The notes under the pieces: model-generated
Seen by the model: the letters and a program-made list of their open reading frames with translations, nothing else
What the model was told of the DNA's origin: nothing
The model's database searches: none
Shown: in pieces, positions 34,914 through 42,846 of the stretch
Numbering within the stretch: the first letter of the stretch is position 1
How the letters are laid out: each line of letters starts with the position of its first letter
Source: Verrucomicrobiota bacterium
GTDB lineage: Bacteria > Verrucomicrobiota > Verrucomicrobiia > Limisphaerales > Fontisphaeraceae
Reading direction: 5' to 3'
Assembly (NCBI GenBank): GCA_037139415.1
Contig: JBAXGN010000003.1
Coordinates: 21,255-85,254 of the forward strand
Length of the DNA stretch: 64,000 nt
Made by a program: the position numbers and the translations under genes

Positions 34914-37163
34914 TCAGATATTACCTTCAGTTTTAACTTCCGTGTTCGCGGCAGAACCCCCCTTGGCGGACGGCGATGCCGCGTCGTCCGTCCGGGTTGG
35001 ATGGTCGTCGTCGTCGGAAACCGCACGGCCCTTGCGATAATAACCATGATAGTAATGGTTATAGTAATAGTAGGGATTATCGGCGGTGATACCATTCAAA
35101 ACAATACCAAATATTTGCCCCCCGCGCTGATGCACGGCGGCCAGGGCGTTTTTGGCAAAACGCAGCGAGGTTTGTCCAGCGCGGATCACGAACAGAATTC
35201 CATCCGCAGCGGGAACCAAGGCAAACGCGTCGTCAATGGCGGTCAACGGCGGACAGTCAAACACGATGTAATCAAACTCATTGCGCACTTCCTCAATAAA
35301 GGGGGTGGTGAGCGGGCCAATCAGCAATTCTCCGGGATTTTTCGGCAGGCTGCCGGTGGTTAGGAGAAACAGCGTTGGAACCTGTGTGGTTCTTATTGCC
35401 TCACGCCAATCCGTCTTGCCACTTAAAACGTCAGCCAACCCCAAAGTACGCTCCAACTTGAAATAGTTGTGGGTATTGCCGCGACGCATATCCGCATCCA
35501 CCAACAACACTTTGTTGCCAGCCGCCGCAAGCGTGACGGCAAAATTGACGGTAAACGTGGTCTTGCCATCACCCGGAATGGCGCTGGTGACAATCAGCAC
35601 CTGCTTGCGTTCGGCTTCCACACCCAACATGACCGCCGAGCGCACCACCCGGATGGATTCTGCAAACATGCTATGCTCGTCCATGTCCGAAATCAGGATG
35701 CTGCCTGCTCCCGACTTGCGCTTGATCAACGGTACTTGGCCCAACACCGGTTCCTCCAGCTCGGTTTCAATGTCTTCCGCCAGTTCCAGCCGGTCATCCA
35801 GGCGATCAAGGAGATAGATGATACCCATTCCCAGCGCGAGCCCGACCAACAAGCCGCTGAGAATGATTTTCTGCCGGTCTGGACTTACCGGTGCAGGTGT
35901 ACCGATGCCTTCCTCGAGGATTGTGAGCATGTTGTCCCGGTTATTGTTGGCTTCCAACGAGCGAACCGTCTTGCGCAGATCCTCCAAATCCGCTTTGACA
36001 TCATTCTCATCCGACTTTAAGCGTTCAAACTCGTTCTGGACGCCGCGTGATTCAAATACTTGATTGCGCAGATTATCAATCAGGGGCTTATAACTCTCCT
36101 CATCGCGGCGCAGGGACTCAATGCGGGCTTTGCGCTTTTCCTCAATCATCTCCAACTGGTACTGCAAATCCCGCCGCAGCCGGTCCAAGTCCGTGGTCAA
36201 ACTAACCATGTACGGATGCTTGGGCTTCAAAGTTTTGAGCCAATGATTGTAATCCGACTCGCGGTTGCGCAGTTGCAGATCCACGTCGCCAAACTTCGTT
36301 TCCCCCAGAAAGCGATCCAATGGGTCAATGGTATCATTACGGGCATTGCCAGTCTTATCTGGGTTGGCGGACTTCTCAGGAGTTTTACGGGTTTGCATGA
36401 GCCCACCCCGGGCAAGGTCCTGGCTGGTTTTATTTTCGAGCCGTTGGCGCATCGTCTGGATGGCGGTAAACTCATCCAGCAGGTTATCCAAGCGTTGCTG
36501 CGCGGCATCCGCAGTTTCCTTGACACTCGCAATGTTGTTCTTTTTTTGGAAATCCTGCAACGTTTGCCGGGCATGTTCGAGCCGTTTCTCGTAGCGCTCA
36601 ATATCGCGCCGGGTTTCCGCGAGCCGCTCGGAAACCACCCCTTGGTTGCGTTCATCCAGAAAGGACATGAATTCACGAGCCCAGAAAATGGAGAACTGGC
36701 GGGCGAATTCAAAATCAACACTTTCGACCGTCATCAGAAAATAGCCGACGCCGCGCGAAGCCATGGGCGTGGCGGTGGCTTTGTTATCCGCAAACTGACG
36801 GTTGGCGCGTAACTTTTGATCCACCCGGTTCAGCACCGCGCTGCTATGCATGTACTGCAAGTGATTTTCATAAAAGCTGGTCAGGTCCACCACCAACTGG
36901 CCGCCTTTGTCGTACGGGGTCACCACCCGCGGGGCAATGCCAATCTTGCTGGTGGCACGATATTTGTTCGGCGTGGTGAAGGCGTTATGCGCGGCAAAGC
37001 CGACGGAGACAATCACGGCCAGAACGAGCACGAACCATCTCCGCGCCAGCATTTTGAGATAGCGCCGAACGCGAAAATAGATATTCACCCGGTCCATCAC
37101 GCCGGTACCGAAACCCATGGACTGTGGCGCTACATTAGGCTGTGGTGCATTCATGACCGTCAA
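34914..37163 (-). CDS. Wzz-type co-polymerase fused to bacterial tyrosine kinase
   Basis: A 749-residue inner-membrane protein controlling exopolysaccharide chain length and export. The N-terminal Wzz domain has a membrane helix (WFVLVLAVIVSVGFAAHNAF), a long coiled coil (~170-440) and a second helix (KIILSGLLVGLALGMGIIYL). The cytoplasmic BY-kinase has Walker A SAIPGDGKTTFT (~residue 530), Walker A' LLVDADMRRGN and Walker B YIVFDCPP. A Tyr-rich autophosphorylation cluster NPYYYYNHYYHGYYRKG lies near residue 690. The TTG at 37163 overlaps the Wza-like stop; the ATG three codons later (37154) is the more usual start. Confidence 0.92.
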   Translation of the reverse strand: MTVMNAPQPNVAPQSMGFGTGVMDRVNIYFRVRRYLKMLARRWFVLVLAVIVSVGFAAHNAFTTPNKYRATSKIGIAPRVVTPYDKGGQLVVDLTSFYENHLQYMHSSAVLNRVDQKLRANRQFADNKATATPMASRGVGYFLMTVESVDFEFARQFSIFWAREFMSFLDERNQGVVSERLAETRRDIERYEKRLEHARQTLQDFQKKNNIASVKETADAAQQRLDNLLDEFTAIQTMRQRLENKTSQDLARGGLMQTRKTPEKSANPDKTGNARNDTIDPLDRFLGETKFGDVDLQLRNRESDYNHWLKTLKPKHPYMVSLTTDLDRLRRDLQYQLEMIEEKRKARIESLRRDEESYKPLIDNLRNQVFESRGVQNEFERLKSDENDVKADLEDLRKTVRSLEANNNRDNMLTILEEGIGTPAPVSPDRQKIILSGLLVGLALGMGIIYLLDRLDDRLELAEDIETELEEPVLGQVPLIKRKSGAGSILISDMDEHSMFAESIRVVRSAVMLGVEAERKQVLIVTSAIPGDGKTTFTVNFAVTLAAAGNKVLLVDADMRRGNTHNYFKLERTLGLADVLSGKTDWREAIRTTQVPTLFLLTTGSLPKNPGELLIGPLTTPFIEEVRNEFDYIVFDCPPLTAIDDAFALVPAADGILFVIRAGQTSLRFAKNALAAVHQRGGQIFGIVLNGITADNPYYYYNHYYHGYYRKGRAVSDDDDHPTRTDDAASPSAKGGSAANTEVKTEGNI

Positions 37164-37825
37164 TTGATGACAAACCCTTTCTCCGGCACATCAATGATGT
37201 CGCCGTTTTGCAAAACGACATTGTTGGTGCGATTGCCACGCCGGATTTCTTCGAGATCCACAACCCTGGTTGTAGCTTTTTGCGTCACCGGGTCCACGCG
37301 CTGCAGCTTCACTTTCTTTAAATTGGCAAATTCATTGACACCCACCTGATATACGGCCTCGAAAATGCGTTTTTCCTCGCCCGGCGCAAGTTGCAGCATG
37401 TTGCCACGGGAACCTTTGCCAATGAACAGCACCTGTCCAAACTTGGGCGCGGAATCCTTCAACTCCAGCTTCACATGGGCATCCTGATAAAAGTCGCCAT
37501 CCAATTTTTCCTTAAGCTCCCGGCGCAGATCAGCCACGGTTCTGCCGCGCGCCTTCAAGGTGATGGTCATGTCCGAGCCGCGGGAGACACGAAACGAGGC
37601 ATCCCCGGCGGCATTGACGCCGATCAGGTCCACATCCTGCGCCTTCACCGGGTCTTCCTCGACCAGATAAATCAGGCGATCCTGCGTATTCAGAGTATAT
37701 TCCACGTTCGTGCTGGCAGGCGCCACACTATTGGTAACCAGCTCCTCCGCTGCCAGCGCCTGTGGCAAAATCACCCCGCCCGCCAGTCCAGCGATCAGCA
37801 CGAGAATGTTTATAACGGTACGCAT
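37160..37825 (-). CDS. Polysaccharide export (Wza-like) protein
   Basis: A 221-residue exported protein (signal MRTVINILVLIAGLAGGVIL). It shows the poly-export motif (LNTQDRLIYLVEEDPVKA, GDASFRVSRGSDMTITLKAR, TVADLRRELKEKL) and then a SLBB-like segment (VLFIGKGSRGN through LQNGDIIDVPEKGF). No lipobox is present, unlike Wza. It forms the periplasmic or outer-membrane export channel together with the barrel encoded upstream. The start at 37825, one base after the preceding stop, gives the signal peptide at the N-terminus. Confidence 0.87.
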   Translation of the reverse strand: MRTVINILVLIAGLAGGVILPQALAAEELVTNSVAPASTNVEYTLNTQDRLIYLVEEDPVKAQDVDLIGVNAAGDASFRVSRGSDMTITLKARGRTVADLRRELKEKLDGDFYQDAHVKLELKDSAPKFGQVLFIGKGSRGNMLQLAPGEEKRIFEAVYQVGVNEFANLKKVKLQRVDPVTQKATTRVVDLEEIRRGNRTNNVVLQNGDIIDVPEKGFVIN

Positions 37826-37826
37826 G

Positions 37827-39122
37827 TTAGAATTTTCGATGCAAATCAATCACCACCCGGTTTTGGTAGTACCCATATCCCAGCCCCGACTCATTCCAAG
37901 AGAACGTATAGCCGAGTCCCATATCCCATTTGCGATCCAATTGCAGGCCAGTGCCAAGGTAAACCAAATAACGGTCGCCGTAATCGCCACCTTTTTGCGA
38001 AACCCGGTAATGATCGTAAGACAACATGGAGTTAAGCGAAACCCCGCGGGTAAGCCGGGTTATCAAGCTGTATTGAATGCCCCAATTTTCGGTATAATTG
38101 CCCCCATAGCCAGTGCCAATTGAATGGCCAACCCTCAACGTTTGCGTGGTCGTGCTGTTCATGCGATGCCGCGCGCTCAACTGGAAACTGAGGCCCTGGT
38201 AATTCGAGCGGTCAGGCAGCAAACCGGAATCGCCGAAAAAGGTTTCCGTATAGCTGAGGGAAGCATCGAGGCTGATAAACTGGGTGACTTGCCACGTGGC
38301 GAACGGCCCGACATTCCAATTTCCACCATCGTTCTGCACGCCGTTGCGAAAATAGATCAGACTCACGCTGCCGTTGAGACCGACGGTAAACCGTGAAGAG
38401 GGCATGTAATAGGCACCCAACATGAACGTGTGCGAATCGTAATCAAGATCAAGGAACTCGCTGCTCAGGCTTCGGTCCAGCGTATAGTCATACCCAGCCA
38501 GAAACCCCCATTGCCGCCAGGGCCGCCACTCGCCAATGGCGCCAACGGTGTTAATGAATCGGCGAAACTTCAACGGTTGCGCAGCCTGCCCTTTCACATA
38601 CACCTGGGTTAGCGGATCGGAATGAATCGTAAAATTGTCATGGAGATTAATCTGCACGTCATCCATGAAAATCCGGTAATCCAGCCGGGAACGCGGTGCC
38701 AGATTCAAGCTGCTTACGGACGGAGTGTTCAGATACCAGCGATACCCGAACCCAACGTCGAATGTGAGCACGTTTTCACGGGAGGTTGGCAGAATGAAAC
38801 CCACGGTCACCATGGGCGCGATGCTGATATCCGCGATCCGTCCTTCTTTGGCCAGATTGATGTTATCGTTAAATTCAAACTGAACATTTCCCTCGATGCG
38901 CGCAATCAGTTTTCCCCACTTAAGATTATAATTCGCCGGCTCCGGGTAACTATAGACCGGATAGGGCATGGTTTGCATCAAGTAAGGACGATCCGTTTGC
39001 GCCAAGGCTGCCGACGGCAACCCCAACAGCAATCCCGTCAGCCAAGGCCGACAGACAAACCAGTGGATCAAGGCTTGCCGCCTGGTCCGTTTCGCGCAAA
39101 TTTTATGTTTCTTTGGTGCCAC
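37827..39122 (-). CDS. Outer-membrane beta-barrel protein of exopolysaccharide operon
   Basis: A 431-residue protein with GTG start, a basic N-region, then an export segment (WLTGLLLGLPSAALAQ). The rest is a run of amphipathic beta strands (LTFDVGFGYRWYLN, RFTVGLNGSVSLIYF, FISLDASLSYTETFF, WDMGLGYTFSWNESG) ending in F (IDLHRKF), as expected for a barrel of 14-18 strands. Comparable barrels (BBP2/PelB-like roles) accompany Wza in non-enteric EPS loci. It is probably the outer exit pore or an assembly partner. Confidence 0.75.
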   Translation of the reverse strand: MAPKKHKICAKRTRRQALIHWFVCRPWLTGLLLGLPSAALAQTDRPYLMQTMPYPVYSYPEPANYNLKWGKLIARIEGNVQFEFNDNINLAKEGRIADISIAPMVTVGFILPTSRENVLTFDVGFGYRWYLNTPSVSSLNLAPRSRLDYRIFMDDVQINLHDNFTIHSDPLTQVYVKGQAAQPLKFRRFINTVGAIGEWRPWRQWGFLAGYDYTLDRSLSSEFLDLDYDSHTFMLGAYYMPSSRFTVGLNGSVSLIYFRNGVQNDGGNWNVGPFATWQVTQFISLDASLSYTETFFGDSGLLPDRSNYQGLSFQLSARHRMNSTTTQTLRVGHSIGTGYGGNYTENWGIQYSLITRLTRGVSLNSMLSYDHYRVSQKGGDYGDRYLVYLGTGLQLDRKWDMGLGYTFSWNESGLGYGYYQNRVVIDLHRKF

Positions 39123-39133
39123 TTTTCCCCTGT

Positions 39134-40912
39134 TTATTTACCGTACACGGTCACCGGTGGTTCCGATACCCGCGGAGCCAACATCGCGGGATCAGTCATG
39201 GGTGGCTGCATTTCCGTGCCCAACCCCAAATTCGGGGCATTAAAGGTCGCTCCAGGAATAACAAACCCAAAGGTCATTACTTCCGCCGCACCGCCCGCTT
39301 CATAAAAAACAGTGGCCCCTTCGCCGCGCGACAAATAGCTGCCATCCTTCGCGCAAATAATGGTGATGACTCCCCCGGGGTTAACCATGGGCGCCTGCCC
39401 TTCCGGGGTGGTGAACGTGACGGTTCCAGTATTATCGGACGACGCTTGCACAATGAAGACGCCCTTGAGACGATCCCAAGTGACGTTTACCAGATCACCT
39501 TGAGCGACATCCATGGTCCACTGGCCCAACGGATCAAATTTAATGCTCACGTCGGCACTCATGCTGCGAATGCCCACCGAACCAGACGGATCCACCGCCA
39601 CGTCGAAAACGCCCGACCCGCCCTGCTGGAGGGAACGCCGAGAATTGGGGGAGAGCAGATAATCGCCGGCGGTGCCGGTAACCTTGAGATCCTGCTTGTT
39701 CCAGCCCAGGGAGAGGGAATTGCGGGGGTGGCTGATATTGCGGGGATCAGCAGGGATGCCATTTTTAAAGGTGGAGGCGCCTGGGCTGATCAGCACTTCT
39801 TGCCCAATATCCGGGTTGAACATGCCGACCTTGCCACGTTGGGCATTCGCAGTGAACGTCGTGCAGTTATTGACGTTGGCATACTGGAAGCCCACGCCGG
39901 CGGGCACGCTGCATGAAATGCGATTGGCGATTTTTACCAGAATGTCGCGCGCCACCACAAAAGCGTTGGTGGCGGTGTAGCTGGAAATATCCACCGCGTT
40001 ATTGGCGGGATCCCACAGAATACTCGCTTGTTGATCCGCCAGCGCGGAAGCGCTCCAACAATCCATGCCGCCCACCCACAACCGGCAGGCACCTTTGGGC
40101 ACCCGCAAATCCAAATAGTTGTTGTTTGGATTCTGAATAAAATCAATGACCGTCCCGTTGTGCAATTCCACCCGCTGCGACTGCTTGGAAGGCAGGATGA
40201 TTTTGTTGGTCCCCACCACAATTTCCAGATCCCCGCCCGCCGGACCGGAAATGGATACCTCGGTCAAAGGCGTCATCCGTATCCACCGCGTTGCCCCTTG
40301 GTTGTCCTTGAACCGTTTGAGCGGCCCGCCAGTCATTGGCAGCAGGTACTGGTTAAGATGACGTTCCTGGCCATCGGCATCCTTGGCCAGAACTTTTCCG
40401 CGCCCGGAAAAGTAATACGTTTGATCCCACAAGGCGTCCAAGCGGCCAAAGGAGCCGGGCCCCATGATTGCCTTGCCGCCGTCATGAAACATCACCTCGA
40501 TACTGGCAGGATTATTGCTGGAAGTGACGATGTCAATCATGCCGCCATTCGTTGCGATCCGAAATCCGGCTTGATTGCCGGCGGGCACGCGCGCGGACCA
40601 GCCCGCAAAACCCTCTGCTTCAACCATTACGTCCTGGGCCGATTGGAATGAATGGATGCCCTGTCCAGACGCATCCATGGTCACCGTTAACCCCTCGTGG
40701 GTAGCACCTTTGAGCATGCGCAATTCCACCGGGGCTTTACCGTCCACCGAAATTTGTGTCTGTGCGTTGGTGGAAAATGAAAGCAGTGCCAATACCGGCT
40801 TGGTGGTTTCAGATTCCGCACCGTAACCAATAAGCGAAACACTCAACCACACCAAACAGGCTGCCGACGGCCAAGGTATTTTCCGCGACGTTGGTAACAT
40901 AACTTTATCCAA
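39134..40912 (-). CDS. Exported FecR-like beta protein, first gene of EPS operon
   Basis: A 592-residue secreted protein (signal WPSAACLVWLSVSLIGYGAE). It consists of several beta-rich segments with FecR-like features (GGMIDIVTSSNNPASIEVMF, VELHNGTVIDFIQNPNNNYL then DLRVPKGACRLWVGG, CSVPAGVGFQYANVNNCTTF). I cannot assign a precise family. It heads the operon FecR-like, barrel, Wza, Wzz/BY-kinase, polymerase, sigma. A role in sensing or organising exported polysaccharide at the outer surface is a guess from context. Confidence 0.55.
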   Translation of the reverse strand: MDKVMLPTSRKIPWPSAACLVWLSVSLIGYGAESETTKPVLALLSFSTNAQTQISVDGKAPVELRMLKGATHEGLTVTMDASGQGIHSFQSAQDVMVEAEGFAGWSARVPAGNQAGFRIATNGGMIDIVTSSNNPASIEVMFHDGGKAIMGPGSFGRLDALWDQTYYFSGRGKVLAKDADGQERHLNQYLLPMTGGPLKRFKDNQGATRWIRMTPLTEVSISGPAGGDLEIVVGTNKIILPSKQSQRVELHNGTVIDFIQNPNNNYLDLRVPKGACRLWVGGMDCWSASALADQQASILWDPANNAVDISSYTATNAFVVARDILVKIANRISCSVPAGVGFQYANVNNCTTFTANAQRGKVGMFNPDIGQEVLISPGASTFKNGIPADPRNISHPRNSLSLGWNKQDLKVTGTAGDYLLSPNSRRSLQQGGSGVFDVAVDPSGSVGIRSMSADVSIKFDPLGQWTMDVAQGDLVNVTWDRLKGVFIVQASSDNTGTVTFTTPEGQAPMVNPGGVITIICAKDGSYLSRGEGATVFYEAGGAAEVMTFGFVIPGATFNAPNLGLGTEMQPPMTDPAMLAPRVSEPPVTVYGK

Positions 40913-41333
40913 GCTTCAAACTGTTACAAAACTAAAAGTACAGTCAATTGCCCATGTTTGCAACACGATTTTCGGTATTATTCATGCTTTTTTGATCCAT
41001 AAACGGATTCGCTTCGCCCTGTTATAATAACTTCTTATCACACCTGTTCAGGGCTACATGAACCAAACTGCCCCCCCCCTCCAAATTTTACGGGTATATT
41101 GACAAAATTTGCGTTAGAAAATTCACAATCCAGTTAGCTTGGCTAATTTACCAGATGAATTTTATTCCCACCGGATGAGATCGCCCACCTTCCCTACCAG
41201 AAAACACCGGTCTGGCGCAGAAGGAACGCCTTAACTGGCCATATTGGCAGGTAAAGGTGGCCACCAAACATGCCAAATTACCATCCGTGATTTTAGCGGG
41301 CATTCAAGCTTCGCCCCTGCGCGACGGGTTGTT
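40913..41333. other. Intergenic region, promoter of EPS operon expected
   Basis: A 421-base A/T-rich stretch between two minus-strand genes. It must contain the EPS operon promoter on the complement, but I cannot assign one with confidence. A plus-strand TTGACA occurs near 41098. From about 41185 to 41337 a plus-strand frame without a start reads L-A-Q-K-E-R-L-N-W-P-Y-W and ends in TAG; this may be the tail of a lost gene, but the evidence is thin. Confidence 0.4.
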
Positions 41334-42347
41334 TTAGCGAATCACCGGGCGCAATACCATATTCCGGTAATCTATGCTCGAATGGTCGCCTTGCAGGTAA
41401 ATAGGGCCGGGCTTTGACACATCCGAGGTGAGCGCGCCGCCAGTGCAGCCAAGTACCGGATGGTTATCAATGATTTTCTGGCCGTTGAGGATCACGGTTA
41501 AATGACGGTCCACCAAGGTAATATCCATGGTTTGCCACTCGCCGACCGGTTTTTCCGCCGATACGGTGGGGCAAATGCGGCTGTAGAGGGCACCCATATT
41601 GTGCGGGTCAAGCGGCTTGCCGTAGCTATCGAGCACCTGAATTTCATAGATGCCGCGCAGATAAATGCCACTGTTGCTGCCTTTTAGCGTGCGTACCTCG
41701 GTGGTTAGATTGAAATCTTCAAATTCCGCCTCGGTGCGAATATTGCCATAACTCTTGTGCGGTTTGCCTTCCTCTTGGACTGGGCGGTTCATCAACACCC
41801 CGTCCGCCACGCTCCAGCCATTCGCATTGTTGGGGTTGATCAACCGCCAGCCGGTCAGGTCCTTCCCATTCATCAGGGCAATCGGCGCGCCAAACTTGAC
41901 TTTGGCAAGGTCCGGTTTGGCCGGCAGGGGCGGAACGCGTTTGCCGGTGAATTCCGCGCGACCAAACTCCTTGCCGTCTTCCCCGACTTTCACGGTTACC
42001 AGTTTCATGTCATCGCCGGACAGCTTGGCCGTGATGGTTTCGGTGACCTTGGTCTTTTTCTCTTTGCCAGTGGCGTCCTTCTTCTTCTGTTCACTGACGC
42101 GTTTGACAACCAACGCATCGTCCGCCACCTCCACGCTGGTCACGGGCAACACGCTGCCGCCCCCCCAAAGGAGACTGCCTTTGAGTTTACCATCCTTTTC
42201 CTCGACGCCCAACCAGCCAGCGCCACCGCCCGGGATGGTCAGCGCCCAATAACCCTTGAAGGGAGTGTCCGCCGCGAAGGCGGTTGCCCCAACTGCCAGT
42301 AAAGCACCGGCCATCAGGCCGCCGATTCGTTGAGTCCAGAATTTCAT
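41334..42347 (-). CDS. Secreted DUF1080-domain protein
   Basis: A 337-residue exported protein (signal IGGLMAGALLAVGATAFA). The C-terminal ~185 residues are a DUF1080 / 3-keto-disaccharide hydrolase domain of lectin-like jelly-roll fold, with ALMNGKDLTGWRLINPNNAN, YGNIRTEAEFEDFNLTTEVR, NSGIYLRGIYEIQVLDSYGK, GEWQTMDITL and HSSIDYRNMVLRP. The N-terminal ~130 residues are an uncharacterised beta region. Such proteins are numerous in Verrucomicrobia and Planctomycetes and act in carbohydrate breakdown. The ATG at 42347 is preferred over a TTG four codons upstream. Confidence 0.85.
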   Translation of the reverse strand: MKFWTQRIGGLMAGALLAVGATAFAADTPFKGYWALTIPGGGAGWLGVEEKDGKLKGSLLWGGGSVLPVTSVEVADDALVVKRVSEQKKKDATGKEKKTKVTETITAKLSGDDMKLVTVKVGEDGKEFGRAEFTGKRVPPLPAKPDLAKVKFGAPIALMNGKDLTGWRLINPNNANGWSVADGVLMNRPVQEEGKPHKSYGNIRTEAEFEDFNLTTEVRTLKGSNSGIYLRGIYEIQVLDSYGKPLDPHNMGALYSRICPTVSAEKPVGEWQTMDITLVDRHLTVILNGQKIIDNHPVLGCTGGALTSDVSKPGPIYLQGDHSSIDYRNMVLRPVIR

Positions 42348-42427
42348 ATTTTGATTCAATTATTGACGCACAACCACACCTGCGCATTCAAACGCATAGC
42401 CGTCCCAATAGTTTTTTACTGAACACC

Positions 42428-42512
42428 TGGTGGGCACGACAGGACTTGAACCTGCACGGATTTCTCCACGGGATCCTAAGTCCCGCGCGTCTGCCAATTC
42501 CGCCACATGCCC
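42428..42512 (-). tRNA. tRNA-Leu (anticodon UAG)
   Basis: An 85-base class II tRNA on the complement. The acceptor GGGCATG pairs with CGTGCCC, followed by A and an encoded CCA. The D-arm GTGGCGGAATTGGCAGACGC is typical of tRNA-Leu. The anticodon loop CTTAGGA between GGGA and TCCC gives UAG, and a long variable arm (GTGGAGAAATCCGTG) is followed by the T-arm GCAGGTTCAAGTCCTGT. Confidence 0.96.
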
Positions 42513-42846
42513 GGCCAAAGAGGGAATTTCCCGCTTTTGCGGGCACAAGTCAAGCGCTGCCAAGCCGAATGCAATACGATTACTGCCAAGTCGGTGGGAT
42601 AGAAAATATCATTAGCCGCGAAAAGGCTCAAAAATCGCAAAAAATGAATGCTTGTGTAGGTTAAGTTACGGACTTATCAGTAAGCCCGAAGGCCATTTGC
42701 CGTGCATTGAACCAACTGAATGAAACCACGAGGGACAGGCCGATACCGAGGCGAGCGGCACGGCACCCCAAACATGCAACCGCCCCCACTCTCGCAAGGG
42801 AGAACCCTGGCATCGAGTAAAGTTCAAACCGCAGGCTCTCCAGTCA
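42513..42846. other. Intergenic, nothing recognised
   Basis: 334 bases between tRNA-Leu and topB (both on the minus strand) with no supported gene or repeat. It should hold the promoter of the tRNA and the 3' end of the topB transcript. Confidence 0.5.

Noticed and set aside
36060..36812. 250-codon plus-strand frame inside the Wzz/BY-kinase gene
   Set aside because: Antisense to the coiled-coil region, which is biased enough in composition to keep the opposite strand open.
41185..41337. C-terminal remnant of a protein gene on the plus strand
   Set aside because: Two frames are equally readable, there is no start, and no family motif is seen. The stretch is too short to support a gene.
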